This document shows, one piece after another, positions 43,318 through 51,741 of a stretch of 64,000 bases of DNA. Under the pieces are notes generated by a model, which did no database searches, had not been told where the DNA came from, and saw nothing but the letters and a program-made list of their open reading frames with translations. This DNA is from Meridianimaribacter flavus (GTDB lineage Bacteria; Bacteroidota; Bacteroidia; Flavobacteriales; Flavobacteriaceae). Position 1 is the stretch's first letter, and each line of letters starts with the position of its first letter. Position numbers and translations under genes: made by a program. Where the stretch lies: positions 434,001 through 498,000 of the forward strand of contig NZ_SOQZ01000001.1 in the NCBI RefSeq assembly GCF_004366715.1, read 5' to 3'.

Positions 43318-44991
43318 TTACTTAATTACAATCTTTTGAGTAGTTGTAGTATTACCTTGAGAAATTTTCATGATGTAAACTCCAGCATTAAGTGTTGAAA
43401 CATTTAAGCGGTTGTTAGCAATAGTTTCATTAATTACTTGTTTACCTAACATATCATAAACATTAACTGAAATAGCTTCAGAATGTGCAGAAACAATATT
43501 TACAAATCCAGTTGATGTTGGGTTAGGGAAAATTGAAAATTCTCTTTGCTCTGAATCAACAATTGATAAAGTAGGGCAATCTGAAGTAGGTCTAGCGCCT
43601 AAAACAGGACAGTTGTTGTAAGTAGTTAACTCTACATTTGATAAATCCCAGTTCGAGTATCCGTCAACACCATCATCATAATACTGAATACCAATAAAAA
43701 CAGCAGTGCCAGTTAAAGCAGATAAGTCAATTTCAACATCGCCTTCATCACTTTCAGTGATAGTTTGTAATGATGACCAAGAAGTTGTATCAGGACATCC
43801 TGAGTAAGCAGCTGTGTAATTGATAGCTAAAGGAGTGTCTCCAAAATTTTCTTGAGCGTTAAATTTTAAAGCTAAGTCAGAAACAGATGTTAAATCTAAT
43901 GGTCCAAATAATAACCAAGTGTTTACCACTTCTTCGCAGCCACCACCACAATAGCCATTCATGTTGTATGTACCACTACTTTCAGTCCAAACATCATTGT
44001 CAGAGTTAGTAGCTACAGTAAACATTTCAAATTTTTCAGCACCATTGCTTATGTCAAAACAAGATGTAATTGCTGGCTCGCAAGTAGGAGATACTGTAGT
44101 TTGTGTAAGAGTACAATTTTCGTTAGTTAATGTTATAGTAACATCAGTACCTTCATTAATACCTGTAACTGTAATTAAACCATCAGCTGAAATAGTGCTT
44201 ACACTAGCTGAGCCAGCTGAAACAGCAACAGTAAAAGCATCTGTTTCTGTACCGTTTAAAAAGTCAAAAGTAGTAGAGTATGTATCAGTTCCTACAGTAA
44301 TATTATCACATACAGGAGTTTTAGCTGAAAGTGAAGCTGAGCAAGCAGAAGAGTTAGCTGAAACAGAAATATTATCTAAGTAAATACCTTCATCAGCTGA
44401 AGTAAAACCATTAAAAGACAACACAATATCAAGTGTAGAGTTTCCGCTTAATGTTATAGTACTAGATGAAAATGTAGCAAACGTATTTTCTGTTACAGTA
44501 CATCCACTAGTTCCTGTAGTTAAAGCAGGCAATATTCCTGAACCACAATCACCAATTCCATCAAAATCAGTATCTAAAGAAGCGGCTTGATTAAAAGTGC
44601 CTCCAGCATTTCGAACCCAAAGTAAATTTTGGGTTGAACCACCATCTAATGAATAAGTTATTGAAAAGGTATCAGAATCATCCCAGTCATTATAATGACG
44701 AGTTAGCATATCTATAGAAAAAGTAAAATCAGAATAACCAGTAACATCAATTTGATTTAAAGTTATAGTTGCAGGAGTAACATTTGTATCCTCAACAGCC
44801 CATATATATGATGAGTTACCTCCAATGTTAGGATTTACTCGATTAAATACATCGGTTCCACCTGAACCTTCTGTACTAGAAGCAGTATATCCAGTATCTA
44901 ATGTTTCAAAATCTTGAGTGTAAATAACTGTCTGACCAAAAGAATAAGCAGACATTAAAAGAGGCAGTAATAAAAAGTAAATGTTTTTCAT
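43318..44991 (-). CDS. T9SS type A sorting domain secreted protein (1)
   Basis: 557 aa, cargo of the type IX secretion system. Signal peptide MKNIYFLLLPLLMSAYSFGQ. The middle has a jelly-roll-like domain (GNSTLDIVLSFNGFTSADEGIYLDNISV) and a later SDLALKFNAQENFGD...FIGIQYYDDGVDGYSNWDLSNVEL stretch typical of cell-surface carbohydrate-binding or MAM-like domains. The last about 75 residues are a type A C-terminal domain: FSIFPNPTS, VYDMLGKQV, LNAGVYIMKI, QKIVIK. No catalytic motif is seen, so function is open (adhesion or substrate binding are possible). Confidence 0.88.
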   Translation of the reverse strand: MKNIYFLLLPLLMSAYSFGQTVIYTQDFETLDTGYTASSTEGSGGTDVFNRVNPNIGGNSSYIWAVEDTNVTPATITLNQIDVTGYSDFTFSIDMLTRHYNDWDDSDTFSITYSLDGGSTQNLLWVRNAGGTFNQAASLDTDFDGIGDCGSGILPALTTGTSGCTVTENTFATFSSSTITLSGNSTLDIVLSFNGFTSADEGIYLDNISVSANSSACSASLSAKTPVCDNITVGTDTYSTTFDFLNGTETDAFTVAVSAGSASVSTISADGLITVTGINEGTDVTITLTNENCTLTQTTVSPTCEPAITSCFDISNGAEKFEMFTVATNSDNDVWTESSGTYNMNGYCGGGCEEVVNTWLLFGPLDLTSVSDLALKFNAQENFGDTPLAINYTAAYSGCPDTTSWSSLQTITESDEGDVEIDLSALTGTAVFIGIQYYDDGVDGYSNWDLSNVELTTYNNCPVLGARPTSDCPTLSIVDSEQREFSIFPNPTSTGFVNIVSAHSEAISVNVYDMLGKQVINETIANNRLNVSTLNAGVYIMKISQGNTTTTQKIVIK

Positions 44992-45041
44992 GAATTAAGT
45001 TTTAAAGTTCAACGAGCTCCAAAAGTAATACTAGCAACAAA

Positions 45042-45067
45042 AAAAGCCAACTTAAATGTTGGCTTTT
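45042..45067 (-). terminator. intrinsic terminator after T9SS protein 2
   Basis: AAAAGCCAAC (45042-45051) pairs with GTTGGCTTTT (45058-45067), 6-nt loop; serves the gene ending at 45097. Confidence 0.85.
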
Positions 45068-45096
45068 AATGATTTGTTAATATAGATGTGTTTTAT

Positions 45097-46773
45097 CTAT
45101 TTAATAACTAATTTTTTGGTAACTGAAGCATCGTTTTGAGAAATATTCATAATATAAACCCCAGTGTTTAGTGTTGAAACATCTAAACGGTTGTTGCTTA
45201 CTGTAGCTTTATTGATAACTTGTTTCCCTAAAACATCATAAACAGAAACTGAAATCGTTTCAGAGCTAGATGAAGTTATATTTACAAACCCAGTTGAAGT
45301 TGGGTTAGGGTAAACAGAGAAAGAAGCAATTGCATTAGGGTTATTGATTGAAAGTACTTCATCAGGACTTCTTGGATATACTTGTGGAGTACCAAAGTAT
45401 TCTCCAGCTATTACTGTAATTGTAGTAGCAGTTGAAGGAATTGTCTCTCCTGCCATGTTATCATTTGGATAATTTGTTCTAAACGCTAAAGGTCCTCCAG
45501 AAACATCTGAAATGTCATAGTTTTGACCTGAATCAAATGTAGCAGTACCATTTCCATCAGCAAATGTTACATCAGCAATTGATACTAATTCAGACTCATA
45601 CATATCAAAGTTGTTGATGATGTCATTAACCGTTACAGTTTGAGGAGTTATTGAATTACCTGTAGAACTAGCAGCACCAGGATCAACAGAAGGAACAAAT
45701 TGCATAACATTAGCAAACTCTCCCAACTGACCTTGAAGACCTGTTATACCATCACCATTATTAAAAACGGTTGTAATTGTACCAGAGTTGTCGTCAATTA
45801 ACATACCTCCAGTTGCATCTTCAATAAAAATTTGATTTCTACTGTTACCAGTTACAAATGTTACAACTACTTCGCCAGTAATTTGATAAACATTACCAAT
45901 AGTACCTGCTCTTAAACTAGCTATATCAGCAACAGCTTGTAAAGATGTTACAGTAAAAGTAACTGAAGCAGTTACAGCAGGATCTAGAGGCACATGACTG
46001 TTGTCAACTAAAGTAAGCTCAACAGTGTGCTCACCGTCAGCTAATCCTGTTAAGCTAATAGGATCTGTGTCATATTTCATAACATTACTACCTCCATCAA
46101 CAGTATAGTGTATGTGACCATCTCCAGTACCACCATTAGCAGGTAATTGATCTACAACAAAATTTTGTACACTTAATTCAATGTCAACATCACTAGATGC
46201 AATTGTAGCTCCATTAGATGGAGAGGTTACCGCAATACTAGGTGTAGTTGCAGCTACTACTTGTAAATTGTCAATATAAAATAAAGACGATTGTGTACCA
46301 GCAGTCCAGTTTGAAGCGATATCATAAAAACGGATACCCATATCAAAATCTTCATTAGTAGCAGGTGTGTATTCAAATGAAATAGTTTGCCACTGATTTA
46401 ATAGAGTTTCGTCTGAATATACAGAAGGCGAAAACCCATCACCATTAAAAATACGAGCTCTAGCTTCATTATTTGTTGCATAGACGTCTAAGCTCATAGT
46501 ATATGTTACTCCTCCTACTAATGCAATAGTTTGTCTTATGTCAGTATCTCCTTGAGTTTGAGTTAAAACATTAACACTTGCAGAACTTGTTCCGTCAGAA
46601 ACAAAAGTTGAATTCGTGTTTTCTGTAAGATCAGTAGTGCTAAAATCTACAGTAGTGTATCCATCAGGAACACCAGCTGTCCAGTTTTCAAAGCTACCAT
46701 TAACAGCTAAATTTTGGGCAAACCCAGAAAAAGCCATTAAAGTAATAAGGAATAAAAAGTAAATTTTTTTCAT
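45097..46773 (-). CDS. T9SS type A sorting domain secreted protein (2)
   Basis: 558 aa from the ATG at 46773, which opens the signal peptide MKKIYFLFLITLMAFSGFAQ; an upstream in-frame start is rejected for that reason. Domains: an N-terminal carbohydrate-binding-like region (LAVNGSFENWTAGVPDGY, YTMSLDVYAT), a repeat-type segment TVELTLVDNSHVPLDP, an OB-fold-like region of the nuclease/DUF5689 kind (YQITGEVVVTFVTGNSRNQIFIED), and a type A sorting domain (FSVYPNPTS, VYDVLGKQV, LNTGVYIMNI). Sorting domains of the two neighbours are closely similar, so they may be paralogous cargo. Confidence 0.88.
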   Translation of the reverse strand: MKKIYFLFLITLMAFSGFAQNLAVNGSFENWTAGVPDGYTTVDFSTTDLTENTNSTFVSDGTSSASVNVLTQTQGDTDIRQTIALVGGVTYTMSLDVYATNNEARARIFNGDGFSPSVYSDETLLNQWQTISFEYTPATNEDFDMGIRFYDIASNWTAGTQSSLFYIDNLQVVAATTPSIAVTSPSNGATIASSDVDIELSVQNFVVDQLPANGGTGDGHIHYTVDGGSNVMKYDTDPISLTGLADGEHTVELTLVDNSHVPLDPAVTASVTFTVTSLQAVADIASLRAGTIGNVYQITGEVVVTFVTGNSRNQIFIEDATGGMLIDDNSGTITTVFNNGDGITGLQGQLGEFANVMQFVPSVDPGAASSTGNSITPQTVTVNDIINNFDMYESELVSIADVTFADGNGTATFDSGQNYDISDVSGGPLAFRTNYPNDNMAGETIPSTATTITVIAGEYFGTPQVYPRSPDEVLSINNPNAIASFSVYPNPTSTGFVNITSSSSETISVSVYDVLGKQVINKATVSNNRLDVSTLNTGVYIMNISQNDASVTKKLVIK

Positions 46774-46806
46774 AAATCTTAATTTTAATAAGTTTAAATT
46801 TTGTTT

Positions 46807-46814
46807 CAAATATA
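46807..46814 (-). promoter_or_regulatory. -7 element for T9SS protein 2
   Basis: TATATTTG on the minus strand, about 33 nt upstream of the ATG at 46773. Confidence 0.55.
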
Positions 46815-47148
46815 GTGAGATTTTGGTGTTTAAAACGTTAAAGCCACTATATTGTATGCTAATTTACAATAATATAACATTATTTTTTAACTATCTTAGG
46901 GACAGTTTTACATTTTTACTCTAAAAACCTGATTTAAGACGCTATAATAGAATAGATTTTTTATTGTGTTTTGAGAGTTTATAGAGTAGGTTATAAAACA
47001 GTAAGGACTAAGTTATTTTAACGTTATGATTATATTATGTAATATAAATTTTTGTTATTAATTCTATCTTTACATCGTTAGTTTCTCAAAAAAAATGAAG
47101 AACTAAACAACAAAACACATGTGATAACTAAAACAATAAAAACTACAC
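46815..47148. other. 334-bp intergenic gap before the two-component operon
   Basis: No gene seen. It has a short TATTGTA/TTACAATA hairpin near 46853-46875 and an A-rich leader before the response regulator. No perfect TAnnTTTG element is present on the plus strand, so the promoter is uncertain. Confidence 0.5.
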
Positions 47149-47832
47149 ATGAAAAAAAAGGATATTAAAATACTTTTAGTTGACGACGAACCAGACATTT
47201 TGGAAATTGTTGGCTACAACCTTTCATCTGAAGGTTACCAAGTTATAACTGCCGAAAACGGTCATGAAGCTGTTAAAAAAGCAAAAAAAGAAAGGCCTCA
47301 ATTAATCATTTTAGACGTTATGATGCCTGAGATGGATGGTATTGAAGCTTGTGAGCAAATAAGAAAAAACCCAGATTTAAGCGAAACGATTATTACATTT
47401 TTAACTGCAAGAGGTGAAGATTATTCACAGGTAGCAGGTTTTGATGCTGGAGCAGATGATTACATTACTAAACCCATAAAACCAAAAGTTTTAGTAAGCA
47501 AAGTAAAAGCTTTACTAAGACGGCTTAAAGAAGAAGACGCCTCTGAAAGTATATTAAAAATAGGTAGTTTGGTAATCAATCGCGAAGAGTATAAAATATC
47601 TTTAAAAGGTGAAGAATTGGTCTTGCCAAGAAAAGAATTTGAATTGTTATCTTTGCTAGCAACAAAACCAGGAAAAGTTTTTAAGCGCGAAGAAATCTTA
47701 GATAAAGTTTGGGGTAATGAAGTTGTAGTAGGAGGAAGAACTATTGATGTGCATATTAGAAAACTTCGCGAAAAAATAGGAGATAAAAGCTTTAAAACCG
47801 TTAAAGGAGTTGGTTATAAGTTTGTAGACTAG
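47149..47832 (+). CDS. OmpR/PhoB-type response regulator
   Basis: 227 aa. N-terminal receiver with the acidic pair DDE near residues 12-14, phosphoacceptor Asp in ILDVMMPEMDG near residue 56, and the conserved Lys in ITKPIKP near 108. C-terminal winged-helix DNA-binding domain (LPRKEFELLSLLATKPGKVFKREEIL, GRTIDVHIRKLREKIG). The overall pattern is PhoB/ResD-like. One nucleotide before the stop-to-start junction with the kinase, so they form one operon. Confidence 0.95.
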   Translation: MKKKDIKILLVDDEPDILEIVGYNLSSEGYQVITAENGHEAVKKAKKERPQLIILDVMMPEMDGIEACEQIRKNPDLSETIITFLTARGEDYSQVAGFDAGADDYITKPIKPKVLVSKVKALLRRLKEEDASESILKIGSLVINREEYKISLKGEELVLPRKEFELLSLLATKPGKVFKREEILDKVWGNEVVVGGRTIDVHIRKLREKIGDKSFKTVKGVGYKFVD

Positions 47833-48876
47833 ATGCAGAAAAAATTAAAAAAAACGTACAGGTTCGCTATTAGAACCTCAATGTACATCACAATTTTTTT
47901 AACGCTCTTCATGAGTGTTTTTTTATATACAACAAAGTCTTTTGACTGGTTGTTAATACTCTCTTTTGCACTAATTTGTTATAGCTTTTGCTTTATTGTG
48001 ATTCAATATAGAGTTGAACGTTTTATTTACCGTCGTGTAAAAAAAATATACGACGACCTCACCTTGTTAGAGTCTACATCATTGCGTAAACAGCCTATTA
48101 CTACAGATATGGCAACACTTACTAAAGAAATTGACAAGTATGCAAAAGATAAAAAACTAGAAATTGAAACTCTAAAAGTAAGAGAAGAATATCGAAAAGA
48201 GTTTTTAGGAAACGTTTCTCACGAGCTAAAAACACCATTATTTACTGTTCAAGGTTATTTGTTAACCTTAATTGATGGTGCTCAAAATGACCCGAAAATT
48301 AGAGAAAAATATCTTAATAGAGCCAATAAAGGCGTGGAACGTCTAATCTATATTGTAAGAGATTTAGATATGATTACTAAACTTGAGGTTGGTGATTTGA
48401 GTCTAAATGTTGAAAGGTTTGATATTGTTGAGTTGGTAGAAAGCGTTTTTGACCTTTTAGAAATGAAAGCTACCAAGAAAAAAATTACACTTACGTTTGA
48501 TATGGATTATAATGAACCTGTTTTTGTTAACGCAGATAAAGAGCGTATACAACAGGTGCTTACAAACCTTATCGTAAATTCCATAAAATACGGAAGAGAA
48601 AAAGGAACTACCGAAGTTAGTATTGAAAACCTTATAAAAAATAAGGTTATCGTTAGAGTGACCGATAATGGTGAGGGTATTGCTAAACCTAATGTTCCAA
48701 GACTTTTTGAACGCTTTTTTAGAGTAGATAAAAGTGGTTCTAGAAAAGAAGGCGGTTCAGGCTTAGGCTTATCAATAGTGAAACATATTATTGAAGCTCA
48801 CGATGAAAAAATATATGTAGAAAGCGAATTTGGTGTAGGTAGTGAGTTTTCATTTACCCTTGAAAAGGCTGAATAG
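47833..48876 (+). CDS. PhoR-type sensor histidine kinase
   Basis: 347 aa with two N-terminal membrane helices (about residues 12-33 and 38-58), a short cytosolic linker, H-box NVSHELKTPLFTVQGYL near residues 126-142, N-box NLIVNSIKYG, G1 DNGEGI, F-box RFFRVDKSGSR and G2 GSGLGLSIVKH. There is almost no extracytoplasmic sensing domain. Cognate to the response regulator immediately upstream. Candidates for the signal include phosphate or envelope state, but this is not shown. The 3' end overlaps the convergent glycosyltransferase gene by 27 nt. Confidence 0.95.
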   Translation: MQKKLKKTYRFAIRTSMYITIFLTLFMSVFLYTTKSFDWLLILSFALICYSFCFIVIQYRVERFIYRRVKKIYDDLTLLESTSLRKQPITTDMATLTKEIDKYAKDKKLEIETLKVREEYRKEFLGNVSHELKTPLFTVQGYLLTLIDGAQNDPKIREKYLNRANKGVERLIYIVRDLDMITKLEVGDLSLNVERFDIVELVESVFDLLEMKATKKKITLTFDMDYNEPVFVNADKERIQQVLTNLIVNSIKYGREKGTTEVSIENLIKNKVIVRVTDNGEGIAKPNVPRLFERFFRVDKSGSRKEGGSGLGLSIVKHIIEAHDEKIYVESEFGVGSEFSFTLEKAE

Positions 48877-49911
48877 TTTTTTGTAATTCAGTTCATAATC
48901 CAATTCAGCTAAACCTTTATAATCATCAATTTTTTCAAGCATTTCCATAGTAAAAGCATCTTGCGTTGCTGTAGGAACTAACTTTTGTTCATCTAGTTTT
49001 TTAGCTAGATATTCTTGCTCAAATTGTCCAGGAGTAGGAATAAAAAAGCCTTTTTTATTCAGTTTTGCTAAATCCATTATAGTAGTATAGCCAGAACGCG
49101 AAATCACAAAATCACTTTGGTTTAATGCAAGTTCAAGCTGTTCGCTAGTCATATAATTGTAAATAGTCATACTGCCTTTGTGAACTGTAGTTTGTTGGTC
49201 TTCAACCAGTCCTTTTACAAACAATACGTTGCCATTATAATTCTCAAGTAGAGTGAGTAGTTTTTCTTCTAAGAGTGTGCGTTGAGGTTCAGGTCCAGAT
49301 AGTAATGCCATGATATCATATTCTTTTTCAACCTCCAGTTTTTTAAATCTGCTAATAGGACCAATATATTTTAAAGGGATTTCTAAGAAATTAACATGAC
49401 CTAGTTTGCCACTTAAGTTTGGCTCATTAACATTGTCAGGAACCCAACATTCATTGAATTTTTTAATAAATTTTTGATGAATTTTTGTGCTAATCCAAGT
49501 TGTACTTCCACTTAAAACCTGTAATTGATGTGTAATAAATACAGAAGGCACTGTTTTAGAACAAACTCCTAATCTATTATCAGAAATGATTCCATCAATA
49601 TCATAAGTTTCAATAATTTGCTTTGTGGCTTGTTTTTCTCTTTTAATGGCTTTTACCACTTTAGGCGAGTTGCTAATAATTTTTAGCTTAAACCATTTTC
49701 CTTTTTTCGCGTAGGTAATTCCGTAAGAAGGCAATTCAACAGCAATTAAATCTGGAAACTCTTTTTTTAAAAGTTCAAGGGCAATACCATCACTTGCAAT
49801 AACAGGTGTATAGTTATTTTTTAATAAGGCATTAATGATTGGAATACACCTTGTAGCATGACCTAAACCCCAATTTAGAGGCGCAACTAATATTCGTTTT
49901 TTCAAAATCAT
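48850..49911 (-). CDS. MurG/UGT-like glycosyltransferase (GT-B fold)
   Basis: 353 aa. N-terminal RILVAPLNWGLGHATRCIPII resembles the glycine-rich acceptor loop of MurG-like GT-B enzymes; the C-terminal half has SDFVISRSGYTTIMDLAKLNKKGFFIPTPGQFEQEYLA, a nucleotide-sugar-binding region. Acceptor and donor are unknown. A minus-strand TACATTTG element (49920-49927) is only about 9 nt from the ATG, implying a nearly leaderless mRNA. Divergent from trmB. Confidence 0.88.
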   Translation of the reverse strand: MILKKRILVAPLNWGLGHATRCIPIINALLKNNYTPVIASDGIALELLKKEFPDLIAVELPSYGITYAKKGKWFKLKIISNSPKVVKAIKREKQATKQIIETYDIDGIISDNRLGVCSKTVPSVFITHQLQVLSGSTTWISTKIHQKFIKKFNECWVPDNVNEPNLSGKLGHVNFLEIPLKYIGPISRFKKLEVEKEYDIMALLSGPEPQRTLLEEKLLTLLENYNGNVLFVKGLVEDQQTTVHKGSMTIYNYMTSEQLELALNQSDFVISRSGYTTIMDLAKLNKKGFFIPTPGQFEQEYLAKKLDEQKLVPTATQDAFTMEMLEKIDDYKGLAELDYELNYKKLFSLFKGK

Positions 49912-49944
49912 AAAAAAAGCAAATGTAAACCTAATATGTTTCCT

Positions 49945-49952
49945 TAATTTTG
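49945..49952 (+). promoter_or_regulatory. -7 element for trmB
   Basis: TAATTTTG matches TAnnTTTG, 20 nt upstream of the trmB GTG. Confidence 0.55.
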
Positions 49953-49971
49953 CCTAAATATTAAATTAACT

Positions 49972-50646
49972 GTGGGAAGTAAAAATAAGCTAAAAAGATT
50001 TAAGGAAAACGAGACCTTTTCAAACGTAATTCAGCCAACAAGAGATGAATTAGTTAATCAAGATTTTAAATGGAAAGGGAATTGGAACAGTCATTTTTTT
50101 AAGAATGATAACCCTTTGGTTTTAGAGTTAGGTTGTGGTAAAGGTGAATATTCGGTTGGATTAGCTAAACTGTATCCAAATAAAAACTTTATTGGAATTG
50201 ATATTAAAGGAGCTCGCTTTTGGAGAGGTGCTAAAACTGCTATTGAAGACAATATGACCAATGTTGGGTTTTTAAGAACTCAAATAGAATTAATTGATTT
50301 TGCTTTCGCTGAAAACGAAGTTGATGAAATTTGGATAACCTTTCCTGATCCTCAAATTAAATACAAGCGTACCAAACATCGTATGACCAATACTGAGTTT
50401 TTACAACGCTATAAAAAAGTGCTAAAACCAGATGGTGTAGTTAATTTAAAAACCGATAGCGAGTTTATGCATGGTTACACGCTTGGGTTATTACATGGTG
50501 AAGGACATGAAGTGTTGTATGCTAACCATAATGTGTATAAGCAAGAAGGCAGCCCTGAAGAAGTTACTGGTATTCAAACATTTTATGAAAGCCAATATTT
50601 AGAGCAGAACAAACCAATTACGTATATTAGATTTAAAATCAAGTAA
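49972..50646 (+). CDS. trmB: tRNA (guanine(46)-N7)-methyltransferase
   Basis: SAM-dependent methylation of G46 in the tRNA variable loop. 224 aa with a GTG start (positions the N-terminus MGSKNKLKRFKEN as in relatives). Motifs: SAM site ELGCGKGEYSVGLA near residues 52-65, IGIDIKGARFWRGA near 76-89, and IWITFPDPQIKYKRTKHR near 120-137. The LysE-type transporter gene follows 2 nt after the stop. Confidence 0.95.
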   Translation: MGSKNKLKRFKENETFSNVIQPTRDELVNQDFKWKGNWNSHFFKNDNPLVLELGCGKGEYSVGLAKLYPNKNFIGIDIKGARFWRGAKTAIEDNMTNVGFLRTQIELIDFAFAENEVDEIWITFPDPQIKYKRTKHRMTNTEFLQRYKKVLKPDGVVNLKTDSEFMHGYTLGLLHGEGHEVLYANHNVYKQEGSPEEVTGIQTFYESQYLEQNKPITYIRFKIK

Positions 50647-50648
50647 TT

Positions 50649-51278
50649 TTGAATATAACAGTTGTATTTTTCTTGGGACTGATTTTTGCGCTTGTTGGTG
50701 TAATTCCTCCAGGATTATTAAATATGACTGCAGCAAAAATTAGCTTAAAGGAAGGGCACTCTAGAGGTATTATTTTTTCAGTTGGAGCTTGTGTTGTAGT
50801 TTTTTTACAAACTTATATAGCTGCAATGTTTGCACGTTATCTAAGCAATCATCAAGATGTGGTTGATATCTTACAACGTGTTGCCTTTGTTATTTTTGTG
50901 CTAATCTCCATTTACTTTTTACTCATTGCTAAAACCAATTCTAAACCAGATTTAGAAGAAAATAGCAAGAGCAAACACAGTCGTTTTTTTCAAGGTATGT
51001 TCATGTCTGCATTAAATGTGTTCCCAATACCTTATCAAGCCTATATGACAGTAACTTTGGCGTCTTTTGATTTGTTAACTTTTGAAAGAACAAGTATTAT
51101 TTCGTACGTGTCTGGAGCAGCTATGGGAACCTTTGTGATGCTGTATGTGTACATTTTCTTTTTTGATAAAATCAAGAATAAGCAGTTTACGTCTCAAAAA
51201 AATATGAACTACATTATAGGGTCAATTACTGGTTTAATTGCTGGAGTAACATTGATTAATATTTTAATGGAAGCATGA
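50649..51278 (+). CDS. LysE/RhtB family exporter-like membrane protein
   Basis: 209 aa with six predicted membrane helices. N-terminal FALVGVIPPGLLNMTAAKISLKEG near residues 13-36 matches the LysE-type PGP(G)xL motif. Probably exports an amino acid or similar small molecule; substrate unknown. It begins with TTG two bases after the trmB stop and overlaps the alkyltransferase-like gene by 4 nt, so all three are one operon. Confidence 0.85.
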   Translation: MNITVVFFLGLIFALVGVIPPGLLNMTAAKISLKEGHSRGIIFSVGACVVVFLQTYIAAMFARYLSNHQDVVDILQRVAFVIFVLISIYFLLIAKTNSKPDLEENSKSKHSRFFQGMFMSALNVFPIPYQAYMTVTLASFDLLTFERTSIISYVSGAAMGTFVMLYVYIFFFDKIKNKQFTSQKNMNYIIGSITGLIAGVTLINILMEA

Positions 51279-51604
51279 AACCAGAAACCTTAAGTTTTTT
51301 TGATAAAGTTTATGAGGTAGCCAAATTAATACCCTATGGAAGAGTTACAAGTTATGGTGCAATTGCAAAGTATTTAGGAGCTCCTCGCAGTTCAAGAATG
51401 GTTGGTTATGCCATGAACGGTTCTTCAGGAAAAGATGTGCCTGCACACAGAGTGGTAAATAGAAATGGTTTGCTTACAGGTAAGCATCATTTTGATGGTA
51501 CAAATTTAATGCAGCAACTATTGGAAAGTGAAGGTGTAAAAGTTAAAGATAATCAAGTGCAAGATTTTAAAAAACTGTTTTGGGATCCTGCTGAATTACT
51601 CTAG
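51275..51604 (+). CDS. alkyltransferase-like protein (ATL), MGMT family without active-site Cys
   Basis: 109 aa; matches the C-terminal domain of O6-methylguanine-DNA methyltransferase: VTSYGAIAKYLGAPRSSRMVGYAMN near residues 25-49 (DNA-recognition helix) and then PAHRVV near 56-61, where the active enzyme has PCHRV. The acceptor Cys is replaced by Ala, so it cannot transfer alkyl groups and would instead bind O6-alkylguanine and channel the lesion to nucleotide excision repair, as described for ATL proteins. The next gene (Mrp) has its own promoter. Confidence 0.9.
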   Translation: MKPETLSFFDKVYEVAKLIPYGRVTSYGAIAKYLGAPRSSRMVGYAMNGSSGKDVPAHRVVNRNGLLTGKHHFDGTNLMQQLLESEGVKVKDNQVQDFKKLFWDPAELL

Positions 51605-51704
51605 TTACTTTTCCATTTTTATGAAAATAGTTTACCATAGAAATCAATAATGGTACTATAATAAAACTTCAAGCTCCGTGCTTCTGTCTTCCATCTTTAT
51701 TAAT

Positions 51705-51712
51705 TATATTTG
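51705..51712 (+). promoter_or_regulatory. -7 element for the Mrp gene
   Basis: TATATTTG matches TAnnTTTG, about 29 nt upstream of the TTG at 51742. Confidence 0.55.
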
Positions 51713-51741
51713 CATTTTAGAACTAATCTAAATTATTGATT

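Noticed and set aside
43961-44383. Plus-strand open frame opposite T9SS protein 1
   Set aside because: Val/Ser-rich mirror of a repetitive beta-rich protein; no start context.
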